From Corynebacterium choanae (GTDB taxonomy: Bacteria; Actinomycetota; Actinomycetes; Mycobacteriales; Mycobacteriaceae): a stretch of DNA of 64,000 nt. This document shows, piece by piece, positions 29,683 through 38,991 of this stretch (positions within the stretch are counted from its first letter, which is position 1; each line of letters begins with the position of its first letter). The translations under genes were made by a program, and so were the position numbers. The stretch lies in NCBI RefSeq assembly GCF_003813965.1, contig NZ_CP033896.1:1116001-1180000 (forward strand), given 5' to 3'. The notes beneath the pieces were generated by a model that saw only the letters and a program-made list of their open reading frames with translations, had not been told where the DNA came from and made no database searches.

Positions 29683-30696
29683 CTAGGTAGGGCAAGCCCT
29701 GGTGTGGGGCGGCGGGCTGGCAGGTGGTGGCGTGTGGGGCACTGCGGTGAGTTGCACTTGGTGAAGCAGTGCTTCCCACTGTGGATCAATTGCCCCGGCA
29801 TAGGCAACGAGTACTGCGCTTGCTGACCAGGCGACCGCAGTGCGGATTATTGTCTGAAGTGGTGCTTTGTCGGCGTGTCCGGTAGCTAGTGCAGCAACGA
29901 GTGCATCCCCGCAGCCGGTGGGATTGCCATCGAGGGGATAGGGGAGTTTCGCAGTGATGGTGTGGCTGGGGTAGGCAGCGATGAGTCCGTCTTCACCACA
30001 GGAGACAATTACTGCGGCGGCCCCGCGGCCGAGGAGGGCGTGGGCGCCGTCGATGGGATTGGTGTGGCCGGTGGTTTCGGTGAGTTCCGCGAGGTTTGGT
30101 TTGACAATGGCACCGTGTTCACAAGCAGCGGTTAATGGTTCCCCAGCACAGTCGACGATGAGTGCGGCACAGCCCGGATGGGTGCTGACTGCTTGGTAGA
30201 GGTCGGTGATGGTTGCAAGCGGGGTGGCTGGTGGCCATGATCCAGAGATCACCACCACAATCGGATGATCGGTGGCGGCTGCCTGGTCAAGGCAATCGGT
30301 GGTGGCCTCCGAGAGTTGTGTCCACACTTCCGACGGCTGGGCAGATCCAGTTTCGGTGACCATGGTGGTGGTGTTGGCCACGCTTTGGTGGAGGGCATAG
30401 GTGTGCCGCAGCTGGCAGGGGGTGGTGATCCAATGTGCTGCAGGTTGGGTTGGGATACTGTCGGGATAGTGTCGTAGGAAGTCAAGGGCGGAAGCCGAGA
30501 CAGGTGCCATCATGGTGGTGGCATAGCCGGCTGATGCGGCAACAGCTGCGACATTGATACCTTTGCCGCCGAGCCGATAACTACCGGTGGGGATCCGTAC
30601 CGTCGCCCCGGGCGGCAGTGTGTCGGTGGTGAGGGTGACATCGAGGGCCGGGTTGGGGGTGATGGTGAGGATCTGCGGGGGATGTGAGCAGACCAT
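29683..30696 (-). CDS. PfkB-family sugar-phosphate kinase (LacC/FruK type)
   Basis: The 337-residue kinase belongs to the 1-phosphofructokinase/tagatose-6-phosphate kinase branch: TITPNPALDVTL at the N-terminus, GGKGINVAA near 43-51 and the anion-hole/catalytic loop NPTGCGDALVAAL near 258-270 with the catalytic Asp. It would phosphorylate tagatose-6-P (or fructose-1-P) before the adjacent aldolase acts. Start ATG at 30696 after AAAGGTG. The last ~15 residues are Pro/His-rich and probably disordered. A 69-base gap separates it from the aldolase. Confidence 0.9.
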   Translation of the reverse strand: MVCSHPPQILTITPNPALDVTLTTDTLPPGATVRIPTGSYRLGGKGINVAAVAASAGYATTMMAPVSASALDFLRHYPDSIPTQPAAHWITTPCQLRHTYALHQSVANTTTMVTETGSAQPSEVWTQLSEATTDCLDQAAATDHPIVVVISGSWPPATPLATITDLYQAVSTHPGCAALIVDCAGEPLTAACEHGAIVKPNLAELTETTGHTNPIDGAHALLGRGAAAVIVSCGEDGLIAAYPSHTITAKLPYPLDGNPTGCGDALVAALATGHADKAPLQTIIRTAVAWSASAVLVAYAGAIDPQWEALLHQVQLTAVPHTPPPASPPPHTRACPT

Positions 30697-31001
30697 GGGG
30701 CACCTTTTTCAAATCTGTACCAGCTGTGCGGTTGCGTGTGCTTCGTCCCACCACCAGCTGCGGTGCGCCTGTGGTTGCGGGGGTGACCGCATCGTGAACG
30801 TCCACCTGCGAAAGCCAACCGGTGCGCTTATCCATGTTCCACGATCTGTCGGAACACTCTTTGGACCAGTGATCCATGAGACAGCACGCATTGGTCACTG
30901 TGCGCAATTGCAGGTAAGGCGAAGTACGCCGCGTTGCCGCCTGGTGGTTATAGGTATGAGGATCAATACCGTGTGGTGAGGCGGGAGTGCCGGTGGGGCG
31001 G
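30697..31001. other. spacer between SIS-domain gene and PfkB kinase
   Basis: The 305 bases carry no convincing gene. A small palindrome GCAATTGC lies at 30904-30911 inside TGCGCAATTGCA, a possible regulator half-site. Confidence 0.4.
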
Positions 31002-31904
31002 TTATTGCAAAATCACCGATCGGGTAAGGTTGCGCGGATGATCTGGGTCAAGGTTGCGTGCCCGGGCAGTGGCCAGTGCAATGCGGTGAATTGCCACCAG
31101 ATCCGCAAGCGGATCATGGTCGGTGTGGATAAATGTTGCACCGGTTTGGGCAACCTGGTCGGCCAATCCTGTAGGTACTGGACCTAATGCCCACGTCACC
31201 CGTCCCGGTGCGGCGATTGCAATTGGCCCATGCCGGTATTCCATCGACGAGTAGGATTCCGTCCACGCTTGGCAGGCTTCCCGCATTTTCAATGCTGCTT
31301 CGGTGGCCAGCCCGAGCCGCCAGTCGGTGCCGAGGAACGTATATTGTTCCTGGTTGACTAGGGTGTCATCGAGTGGAGTGGACAGTACTGTTTCAGCATC
31401 ACTGATTGCCTTGTGCAGGGTTTCCGTCTCGTGTAGGGAGGCACGCAGGAACATCAGAGCGGTGGTTGCAAAGCGGGTTTGCACTACTGACTGTTCATCG
31501 GCAAACGATAAATCGACCACCGTGTCGGCAAGCTCAGCGACCGGGGAATCGGTATCGCCGAGCAGGGCAATGGTGCGCAACTGTCCACGGTGCTGCTGCA
31601 GTAGGTCAATGATTTCACTGGTGGTGCCTGAGCGGGTGATTACGAGCAGGACGTCATAGTCCCGTTCGGTGGTGATGCGCGCCTCTGTGGCGGTGTAGGC
31701 GTCGGTGACACCTGCCCCGGCAGTTTCGCGCATCGCCGCATAGGCTTGCGACATAAACCAGGATGTGCCACAGCCGACTACGGCGACTCGCTCACCCGGC
31801 TTGGGCAGCACCGCCTGGGCGTCAGTCAACGCGATTGCCTTGCGCCAACACGCTGGCTGACTGGAAAGTTCATGCTCCATATGTGTACCTACGGTGTGCG
31901 CCAT
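31002..31904 (-). CDS. SIS-domain sugar isomerase/deaminase (AgaS-like)
   Basis: The 300-residue protein has two SIS domains. The first carries VVGCGTSWFMSQ and TRSGTTSEIIDLL (sugar-phosphate loop), the second FLGTDWRLGLATEAALK and SMEYRHGPIA with the family Glu/His. It resembles the isomerase half of GlmS and the AgaS/FrlB group. AgaS converts galactosamine-6-P to tagatose-6-P and ammonia, which would feed the kinase and aldolase encoded next. The start is the ATG at 31904 after AGGGA; the frame is open another 57 codons, but that part lacks similarity. It is the first gene of the cluster and faces away from the LacI gene. Confidence 0.87.
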   Translation of the reverse strand: MAHTVGTHMEHELSSQPACWRKAIALTDAQAVLPKPGERVAVVGCGTSWFMSQAYAAMRETAGAGVTDAYTATEARITTERDYDVLLVITRSGTTSEIIDLLQQHRGQLRTIALLGDTDSPVAELADTVVDLSFADEQSVVQTRFATTALMFLRASLHETETLHKAISDAETVLSTPLDDTLVNQEQYTFLGTDWRLGLATEAALKMREACQAWTESYSSMEYRHGPIAIAAPGRVTWALGPVPTGLADQVAQTGATFIHTDHDPLADLVAIHRIALATARARNLDPDHPRNLTRSVILQ

Positions 31905-32270
31905 TTCGGTTCCCTGGTTCCTTTCATCGGCGGTGCGGGGTGTCGTTGCCAGCAATGTCGATCCAAATAGTGTGTCTGTTGGCGACCGCTGTGCCACCTC
32001 GGGGTGCCGCAGCGGGCCGAAATGGTGCTGCGGCAACCTACCGTCGATGATTACATATGATTGAAAGAAGCTCAAGCAATCACTTCCGATCTGTGAGGTG
32101 GATCATAAAATCCTCAGCTCCGGGGCAAAAATGCTGGTCGTGGCCACAACGTCGAATCTAGAGCGGTCGGTCTGCGGCGCAGGGGTGGTGAGTCTGCACG
32201 ACCTGCTTTATGGCGGTCTAATCCAAGGTGTGCTCGGCGTTGCAACTGCTGGTGTACACAACGTGCATTC

Positions 32271-32301
32271 TTTTTTCTGCACGGGCACTTTTTTTCTGCA
32301 C
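32271..32301. repeat. two direct copies of TTTTTTCTGCAC
   Basis: The 12-base word occurs at 32271-32282 and 32290-32301, nineteen bases apart, in the divergent control region. Nearly two helical turns of spacing would suit a protein binding on one DNA face; this is speculative. Confidence 0.5.
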
Positions 32302-32659
32302 TGGCATAACCTGCAGGCTGGCTTCCGGTCCATGATTGTCTGCCCAGCTATGGTGCGGCAGCTTTCCTTAAGGTGCTGGGAATTAGCACCAGCAAAGGGT
32401 GAGGCGGCGTGACACAATATCGTGCCGCAATCAGCGCTGGGCTCGAAGGGCAATGGGGATATGTGCGGCATCATGGTCGAACTATGGAGTAGATCCGCTG
32501 TGGGGAGGGTGCCAGAAAGCAAAGATTTTTTTAGAAAATCCCCCGTACGTTACGCCTTGTCCTGCTAAGGTAATACCAGCTTGCGATAGTAGTTTGCGAA
32601 CGGCATTGACCTGCGAATACATCGGCTTCCCCCAGGGTGGGTGACCGCCCCTTGGGCAT

Positions 32660-32680
32660 GCAGTGAACTGCGTTTACTGC
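32660..32680. promoter_or_regulatory. candidate LacI-family operator
   Basis: GCAGTGAA (32660-32667) and TTTACTGC (32673-32680) are inverted with one mismatch around CTGCG. The site lies 71-91 bases before the LacI start and could serve autoregulation or control of the divergent cluster. Confidence 0.4.
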
Positions 32681-32751
32681 AAGTGACGAACCCGTGCCGG
32701 TGACAGTCGAGGTTGGTCGCGCATGAACAACACAGTAACGGGGATCCAACC

Positions 32752-33864
32752 ATGAAACGAGCAACTCGAGCAGATGTGGCACGCCTTGCAGGAGTTTCCC
32801 CAGCCACCGTATCGCATGTGTTAAATGGCCGCGCCGAAGAGCTCAAGTTTTCCGCGGCAACCGCGCAACGGGTTCGCGATGCGGCGCTCGAATTAGGCTA
32901 TATTCCCCGGGCGGCGGCGCGAGCATTTCGCTACCAGACGTCACAAATTATTGCGCTGATCACCGGCCGTGATCCTGCCACCTTAAAACTTCCAGTGTTC
33001 TCCGAGGTGTTGGTTGCAGCGATTGCCACCGCCCGTGATGCAGACTATTTTGTGCTGCCAATCGTGGTGCCGCCAACGATTGACGATCCGGTGACCATGG
33101 TTCGCGAAGCGATTGCCAACGTAGAGATCGCCGGGGTGTTGTGTGACGGCGAACCTCATCTGCATGTGCTTGGGGAATTGTTTGCCGCCGCCGATATTCC
33201 TGTCGCCTGGATCGCTCCGGAAACCCCTGCTGAGCAGGTGCTTGGCACAATTTCGTTGGGAGTGGATACGGCGGCAGGTATTCATACCCTGCTTGACCGG
33301 ATCGTCATCGATCAGGTGAATAATCCACTGTTTATCGCAGGTCCTGATAATTTCAACGACTTCACCGACCTACTAGAGCAACGCTTCGGTCGGTGCACCA
33401 GACAGCGCTCCGCGTCGTGGCTATCGCATGCCGGCTATGAGATCGCCCGGGAGCATTTGCAGCGCTATGCACAAGGCGTGGGGGTGCTCTACGACTTTGT
33501 GCTGTGCGGCAATGATCTGTTAGCCAGTGGCTATCTCACCGCGTTGGAACAAGCAGACATCGCAGTCCCCGAAACGGTGCAAGTAATTGGCTTTGGGGGG
33601 CATGATCGGGATATGCAAGGCGGCCGGCTGACCACTGTGCACTGGCCACTAGCTACCGTGGCACGAATGGCAACCACCACCGTTATCGATGCCATCGCTT
33701 CCCGCCGTCAGGCGGATGCTGACAGCCAATCGCAGCAACCCGGGCGACAGTTCCCATCCCCGTTGGCGAAAGTCAGCTTGGTGCCGGCGCAACCAGTGCT
33801 TGCCCGCACTACCATGCCGCGCAACTATCAATATCTCACCACGAAACAGCCAACCACCAGCTAG
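32752..33864 (+). CDS. LacI-family transcriptional regulator
   Basis: The 370-residue protein has the N-terminal LacI helix-turn-helix and hinge (ATRADVARLAGVSPATVSHV, then ALELGYIPRAAARAF) and a C-terminal periplasmic-binding-like ligand domain. The ATG at 32752 places the HTH at the very start; the frame is open 13 codons upstream. It is divergent from the amino-sugar genes, so it is probably their repressor, with a sugar phosphate as the likely inducer. The C-terminal ~40 residues are Gln/Pro-rich and atypical. Confidence 0.93.
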   Translation: MKRATRADVARLAGVSPATVSHVLNGRAEELKFSAATAQRVRDAALELGYIPRAAARAFRYQTSQIIALITGRDPATLKLPVFSEVLVAAIATARDADYFVLPIVVPPTIDDPVTMVREAIANVEIAGVLCDGEPHLHVLGELFAAADIPVAWIAPETPAEQVLGTISLGVDTAAGIHTLLDRIVIDQVNNPLFIAGPDNFNDFTDLLEQRFGRCTRQRSASWLSHAGYEIAREHLQRYAQGVGVLYDFVLCGNDLLASGYLTALEQADIAVPETVQVIGFGGHDRDMQGGRLTTVHWPLATVARMATTTVIDAIASRRQADADSQSQQPGRQFPSPLAKVSLVPAQPVLARTTMPRNYQYLTTKQPTTS

Positions 33865-33987
33865 CACTCACCGGTAATTTCGTCGCCGATCCAACACTTG
33901 GGCTGGCTGACAGATGGTGACACCTCACATACACCGCCCGGTAGTGTACGGTGGTGCAACCTTTTAGTGCCGGGGGGAACATCGTTG

Positions 33988-34659
33988 CTACCGATCATCA
34001 GACAACACTTGCGGAGCTGCCCACTGTTGATGCACCCCAAGACGGTGCCGGTGACGAAGTTTTTCCATCACCAACGAAATCCACGAACACATGAGCAGCG
34101 GTTGTACCGTGAGATTCATATTATTTGGGTTCAACACAGCAGCGAGCACCTGTTGGGAAGATTCAACATGCAGCAATTCGCTGGCAGCCTCAGAAAGCCC
34201 TTGAAACACCACCTGATACACGGCCAAGAAAATCGTCGACCATTGGATTAAATATTCGCTCAAGGCATAGTCGTCGTCAGAGAATCGAAACAGCATATGC
34301 CAGCGGTGCAACTGTTCCCGCAGTAAAAACTGCAGTATCGCAGCGGACGTGATTAGGAGGAAAATCACCAGCAGCACCACAGGTCCAGTGATTACTGCAT
34401 AAATTGTTTCCTCGTCAAGCTTTGGCACGACAGCAGCAGTGCCGGCAATCAGTGCCACGATCACCAAACCTGTGGCACCTACGGTGAGTGCAGAACCGCA
34501 CAACATCACCACAAAATTCACTGTCACCTTCAGAAAAATCAGGGGACTGACATCGGTGTCGCCGCGATGCACCAGCATGCCGATGAGGAAAAACATGCCG
34601 GCCACGACGCCGATACCAGTTACAGCGATAGCCACGGTGATTTTGAAGTCCTCTCTCAT
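33988..34659 (-). CDS. hypothetical integral membrane protein
   Basis: The 223-residue protein has about four to five membrane helices: near residues 8-30 (IAVTGIGVVAGMFFLIGMLV), 45-78, 88-110 (VITGPVVLLVIFLLITSAAI) and a hydrophobic stretch at 137-155. The segment between the third and fourth (LREQLHRWHMLFRFSDDDYAL) is hydrophilic and charged. I do not recognise a family. There is no good ribosome site before the ATG at 34659, so the start is unsure. The gene lies between the LacI gene and the acyl-CoA synthetase, 138 bases after the latter on the same strand. Confidence 0.65.
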   Translation of the reverse strand: MREDFKITVAIAVTGIGVVAGMFFLIGMLVHRGDTDVSPLIFLKVTVNFVVMLCGSALTVGATGLVIVALIAGTAAVVPKLDEETIYAVITGPVVLLVIFLLITSAAILQFLLREQLHRWHMLFRFSDDDYALSEYLIQWSTIFLAVYQVVFQGLSEAASELLHVESSQQVLAAVLNPNNMNLTVQPLLMCSWISLVMEKLRHRHRLGVHQQWAAPQVLSDDR

Positions 34660-34797
34660 TGGTCGCCCAGCTCACCAGCATGTTTGCTGCAGCATGGTGC
34701 TGTGCCTGCGGCTGCCGGGCACGGCAGCCGGACAGACAAAAAGCACAACGGTACGACACGGTGAAGCAGTGGGGCAGTGGGGTACAGTCCGGCCGGT

Positions 34798-36513
34798 TTA
34801 GCGTTGGCCAGGACCTTTTAACTTCACAATGGAAAACTCGCCTTCGGCAAGATGCTGGCGCAGATCCTTTTTGTCGAATTTATCCACCGACGTTTTATCA
34901 ATCATCGGCACAAACGTCCAATATTCTGGCAGCATCCAGCCTGGCAGATGCTCTTGCAAATGTTGCCGCAATAATGCAGCGGTTTCCTTACTTGCCTGGT
35001 TTGGATCCGCTAACACAGTCACTGCCAGGGGGCGCTCACCCCACTTTGCATCCGGATAGCCAATCACGGCGGCTTCCACCACTAGCGGATGCGCCATAAT
35101 CAGGTTTTCCAACTGCACAGAATAAATCCACTCCCCACCGGAGCGGATCACATCTCGTTTCCGATCCTCAATGGTTAAAAACCCATCGCGGGTAATCGAA
35201 CCCACATCGCCAGTTTTCAGCCACCCATCCTCGGTGAATTTATCCTGCGCATCATCGACCGGTTGACCCCGGAACAACTCCGCTGTTCCACCAGCATCTT
35301 GCGCTGGAGGATGATAGTAGGAGGCAGTGACCCAATTGCCACGCACCTGAATCTCCCCCTGGTTGCGATCGGTACCGGTGACTTCTTCCCCGTCAGAGAC
35401 CACCCGATATTCCATCGAGGCGGGAAAACGCCCCTGGGAGATACGATATGCCCAGCGGGCAGGGCCTGACACCCCTGATGGTGGACGAGCAACCGTACCA
35501 ATCGGGGAGGTTTCCGTCATTCCCCAAATATGGATGACATCAACACCATAGCGTGCCTCCCATTCTTTAATGAGCACCGGCGGGGCAGGGGAGCCGCCAA
35601 CGAAAATCTCCTGCAAACTCATCCGCCGCGGCGGATGCTCCTGATAGTGATGCATCAACGAAATCCACAACGTTGGCACCCCGTTCGCAACCCGCGGATG
35701 GGTTTGCTCAATAATCCACGCTAACCGTGCCGGGCTCACATCTTCCCCCGGCAACACCAGTGGTGCCCCACACATCAGCGCAGCCAGTGGTACGCCCCAG
35801 CTAAGGACATGATAGATCGGCACACAACACAAAAACGGTTCACCGTGGGACACCGCAAACGAATCCGATGACCGCAACCCCATCGCATGGAGATACAGCG
35901 AACGATGGGAATAAGCCACCCCTTTCGGGGCGCCGGTCGTCCCCGTGGAATAGCACAGACAACATGCCAAGGTTTCATCAAGTTCTGGCCAGTCATAACG
36001 AATCGGTCGTTCGTTGAGCAGCGCCTCATAGGAATAGATCGGCACCGGCAACGCAATATAGGGCTGGCGGGTACCTTCCGGCAGTTGATCGATCACCACC
36101 AGTGCCGTGATCGTTGGGCATTGCGGCACCACCTGCTCCACGAGATCGCACAGGCGCGGATCGACAATAAGCACCTTAGATTCCGAATGGTTGAGAATAT
36201 GCACAATCTGATCGATCATCAGCTGCTTATTCACCGGCACAAACACCAGCCCCGAGCAGGCCGCAGCAAACAACACCTCCAACTGTTCGGTGCAGTTCCA
36301 CAACAATGTCGCCACCCGATCATCGCCGGACAGACCCAGCTCATCATGTAATGCGTGGGCGAACGCGGCGGCACGAGCCCCCATTTCACCAAATGAGGTC
36401 ACCGCCAACTCGCCGTTACTCACCGAAGTGATCTGGGTATCCCGGTGAACACGAGTCCCATAGCGCAAAATCTGGGACACGTTGAGCGGTATATGAGGCA
36501 TCGTGGCACGCAT
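34798..36513 (-). CDS. acyl-CoA synthetase (AMP-dependent ligase)
   Basis: This ANL-superfamily enzyme activates a carboxylic acid, probably a fatty acid, to its CoA thioester through an acyl-adenylate. Motifs: P-loop STGTTGAPKGVAYSHRS near 180, HIWGMTETSP, GWLKTGDVG and DRKRDVIRSGGEWI near 435, and the C-terminal KTSVDKFDKKDLRQ with the catalytic lysine region. I chose the ATG at 36513 (MRATMPHIP) because a TACTAT -10 box lies eight bases upstream; the frame is open 17 codons further. About 571 residues, normal for FadD-type enzymes. Chain length cannot be predicted. Confidence 0.92.
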   Translation of the reverse strand: MRATMPHIPLNVSQILRYGTRVHRDTQITSVSNGELAVTSFGEMGARAAAFAHALHDELGLSGDDRVATLLWNCTEQLEVLFAAACSGLVFVPVNKQLMIDQIVHILNHSESKVLIVDPRLCDLVEQVVPQCPTITALVVIDQLPEGTRQPYIALPVPIYSYEALLNERPIRYDWPELDETLACCLCYSTGTTGAPKGVAYSHRSLYLHAMGLRSSDSFAVSHGEPFLCCVPIYHVLSWGVPLAALMCGAPLVLPGEDVSPARLAWIIEQTHPRVANGVPTLWISLMHHYQEHPPRRMSLQEIFVGGSPAPPVLIKEWEARYGVDVIHIWGMTETSPIGTVARPPSGVSGPARWAYRISQGRFPASMEYRVVSDGEEVTGTDRNQGEIQVRGNWVTASYYHPPAQDAGGTAELFRGQPVDDAQDKFTEDGWLKTGDVGSITRDGFLTIEDRKRDVIRSGGEWIYSVQLENLIMAHPLVVEAAVIGYPDAKWGERPLAVTVLADPNQASKETAALLRQHLQEHLPGWMLPEYWTFVPMIDKTSVDKFDKKDLRQHLAEGEFSIVKLKGPGQR

Positions 36514-36521
36514 ACCCATAG

Positions 36522-36527
36522 ATAGTA
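36522..36527 (-). promoter_or_regulatory. -10 box of the acyl-CoA synthetase gene
   Basis: TACTAT on the minus strand ends eight bases before the ATG at 36513, which implies a leaderless mRNA. Confidence 0.4.
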
Positions 36528-36814
36528 GCCAGCAAAAGACCACCATGAGAGCGACACTGCCCAATCATCACCGGCACCGCAGGTGGTCTACCGGCACCGC
36601 AGGAGGTGTACCCACCTCCCACATCCCCACGTGCAGCCGTTGCCGCACACCCCGCTAGCGCTACACCAGTATCACCCACCGCAGAATGCGTGACCTTTTC
36701 TATGCAGCGATATGCAGCGAAAGGAACACCACCACCGCGGCAGCACCCGTGAACACCCAACAAGGCCAAAGATAATAATCAGCCAATAGGCCGTACTCGC
36801 GCCTGCCTGGGGTC

Positions 36815-36820
36815 TACAGT
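36815..36820 (+). promoter_or_regulatory. -10 box of the ROK gene
   Basis: TACAGT ends seven bases before the ATG at 36828. It overlaps the alternative GTG at 36819, which argues against that start. Confidence 0.4.
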
Positions 36821-36827
36821 GCCAAGT

Positions 36828-37832
36828 ATGAGCAACCACAGCGACACAACACCCACCACCGCCTCATCCCCGCACCACACAACAGGACAACCACCAACCC
36901 GTCACCAGCCCACACAGTCGCTGATCCTCGGGATTGATGTCGGCGGCACCAACATCAAACGGGTCATTGCCACCGCTGTCGGCGAAATACTCCACGAATC
37001 AAGCACACCCACTCCGCAGGGCGGCCCAAACACCATTGAAACCGCCATTGTGGCCGCTGTTGGCGACCTAGAAACCATCGCCCACCGGGACGGCCTCCTC
37101 ACCGGTGAGGCAACCATCCATCCCACCATCGGCGTCTGTGTCCCAGGAATCGTCGACGAATCCACCGGGGTCGCAATCCACAGCGCAAACCTCCACTGGG
37201 ACAACCTTCCCCTGCAGGCACGGCTCACCGACACGCTTGCCCGACCCGTTCGACTAGGCCACGATGTTCGCACCGGAGCCCGTGGCGAATTCCGCTTCGG
37301 CGCTGGCAAACACCGAGAACACGGCTGCTACATTGCCATCGGTACCGGAATATACCTCGTCACTGTGATCGCCGGCACCCCGCTGGCTTTCCATCCATGG
37401 ACAGGAGAGATCGGACAACTCCCAGTTCCCGACCCCGACGCACCAACCCACACCCGGACTGTGGAAACCCTCTGCTCGGCAGCCGGCATGGCGCGCCGGG
37501 TACGAGCCTTGGATCCCCAGCTGCTCCCACCACAGGCAGGTGCTAAGGAAGTATTTGCGTTAGCTGCGGCCGGCAACCCGGTCGCACAGCACTGTGTCGA
37601 CGATGCAATCGACTATTTAGCCACCATCATCGCCCACGCGGCCGCAATTTTAGGGCCGGTGCCGATGGTTATCGGCGGTGGATTACGGCTTGCCGGCAGT
37701 CAACTGTTTTCCCCACTGCAAGCAGCACTAGCGGCGCGGTGTACCGCCGGTGGAGTGCCGGAACTTATTCCCGCTGAACTGGGCAATCTTTCCCAGGCGC
37801 TCGGATGCGTGGCGTTAGCCACCACCGCATAA
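36828..37832 (+). CDS. ROK-family protein, glucokinase-like
   Basis: The 334-residue protein has an actin-like ATPase fold of the ROK family: ILGIDVGGTNIKRVIA near residues 33-48 (phosphate 1), IGVCVPGIVDE, the sugar-side HDVRTGARGE with a candidate catalytic Asp, a GTGIYLVTV loop and VIGGGLRLAG near the end. ROK sugar kinases usually carry E-x-G-H and a Cys-rich zinc site; here the first reads GEIGQ and the zinc cysteines are absent. It may phosphorylate glucose or an amino sugar. It could supply the kinase step of the nearby cluster, but substrate is unknown. The first ~30 residues are a Thr/His-rich disordered tail. No DNA-binding domain, so it is not a NagC-type repressor. Confidence 0.85.
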   Translation: MSNHSDTTPTTASSPHHTTGQPPTRHQPTQSLILGIDVGGTNIKRVIATAVGEILHESSTPTPQGGPNTIETAIVAAVGDLETIAHRDGLLTGEATIHPTIGVCVPGIVDESTGVAIHSANLHWDNLPLQARLTDTLARPVRLGHDVRTGARGEFRFGAGKHREHGCYIAIGTGIYLVTVIAGTPLAFHPWTGEIGQLPVPDPDAPTHTRTVETLCSAAGMARRVRALDPQLLPPQAGAKEVFALAAAGNPVAQHCVDDAIDYLATIIAHAAAILGPVPMVIGGGLRLAGSQLFSPLQAALAARCTAGGVPELIPAELGNLSQALGCVALATTA

Positions 37833-37863
37833 GCTGCCAAACACTTGCGGCGATCTTGACAGG

Positions 37864-37896
37864 GCAGTGGCTGGCAGACACCGAACCAGCCACTGC
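37864..37896 (+). terminator. hairpin after the ROK gene
   Basis: GCAGTGGCTGG/CCAGCCACTGC form an 11-bp perfect stem with an 11-base loop, 31 bases after the stop. No T-run follows, so termination is only likely. Confidence 0.55.
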
Positions 37897-37987
37897 AGCG
37901 CCAAGGGGGTAAGCAAACCATGTCGGACAGCTATTGCTGCAGTAAGGACGGGTGATATGCCACGGCTTGCCGCCGGGCGTTGGCAGA

Positions 37988-38006
37988 CAACAATTGGGGT
38001 AGTGGA
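37988..38006 (+). repeat. 19-bp repeat, copy upstream of rho
   Basis: CAACAATTGGGGTAGTGGA is identical to 46667-46685 upstream of atpB. Both copies are intergenic and in the same orientation. Confidence 0.8.
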
Positions 38007-38991
38007 GCCAACAATTCAGGCAAGCATTTGGTTTTCGTAACCTAGTGTGCGATAGACTGGTTCCCGAGCATAGGGAGCCCGCCCTGCCCGATGGCACGAT
38101 TTGCCTTTTGTCACCGGCTCGGTGCAGCAGTTGCTGTAAGCTCCTTTCAGCCGTCGTATTCGATTGGGTTGCCACGTCAACCATCGTTTGGGGATATTCA
38201 ACAGACACTGTCACTGACCACTTGCTGCCAAGTGGGCTGTTGTACTGCGTGCAACAACACCGCCGCTGTTGCAACGATTCCCCAATGTTGCTGATCGCAG
38301 CGACACAAAAAATTTTGGCATTCTCTCAAGCGCTGCAGCGTTTCGTGCGCTGGCTGCGCAACACCTTAGGGATCCATTAACACCCGCGACACAGCTTGTG
38401 TTGGCAGGAAAGCAATTCGGAGTTCACCAGAACAACGTCCAGCCTCCAGCCGGGCGGAATCGATGCACGTTGGTGTACCGAGCAGCGTATCGGTTGTCCG
38501 GCACGGTGGATGTTCCTTTTCCCGGTGAGCTCACCGTTGCTGACGGGTGAAGCTGCCGGCTAGGTGTGTGGATGACCGGGCAGGGTGCCAGTACAGCACC
38601 GCCGATCCCCTGCGGGCAGCGCAGCCTGGCGGTTGATCAAGCAAACTAAACAACGTTTCCCAGCATGTTGCACCTTCGGGTGAGCCGGCAAGCTGCCGAT
38701 TTGCGCAAACTGTATGTGTCACAGCCGGATCCAATCACTGCGACATGGCGAATTGGCCTGTCGTGTTCTTACCGAATCCGCGGCAAGAACATCCTGGCCG
38801 CCGGCCGGCAGCACCCCGGTGCGAAGGTTGTTACAGAACGCGCCGTGGTAATTATCACCAGTTGCGAAGAGGTGACTGGCCACCAGGTGGCTGACCAACA
38901 CTGGGTGCTGCTATCCAGCGACGTGCTGGTTTTTTGAAAAAACACAAGAGCTTTACACATGTATTGACGGTGACGCGATGAAAGGACATTC

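Larger units (their letters stand above)
31905..32751. other. divergent control region, agaS-like gene and lacI gene
   Basis: This 847-base region must hold the promoters of the amino-sugar cluster and the LacI regulator. It contains a 12-bp direct repeat with 19-bp period (32271-32301) and a 21-bp imperfect inverted repeat (32660-32680). No gene is evident. Confidence 0.55.
37833..38991. other. long gap upstream of rho, no gene seen
   Basis: The 1159 bases contain a hairpin after the ROK gene, a 19-bp sequence repeated upstream of atpB (37988-38006), and otherwise no convincing gene. It may include a long rho leader RNA; rho is autoregulated in other bacteria. Confidence 0.55.
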
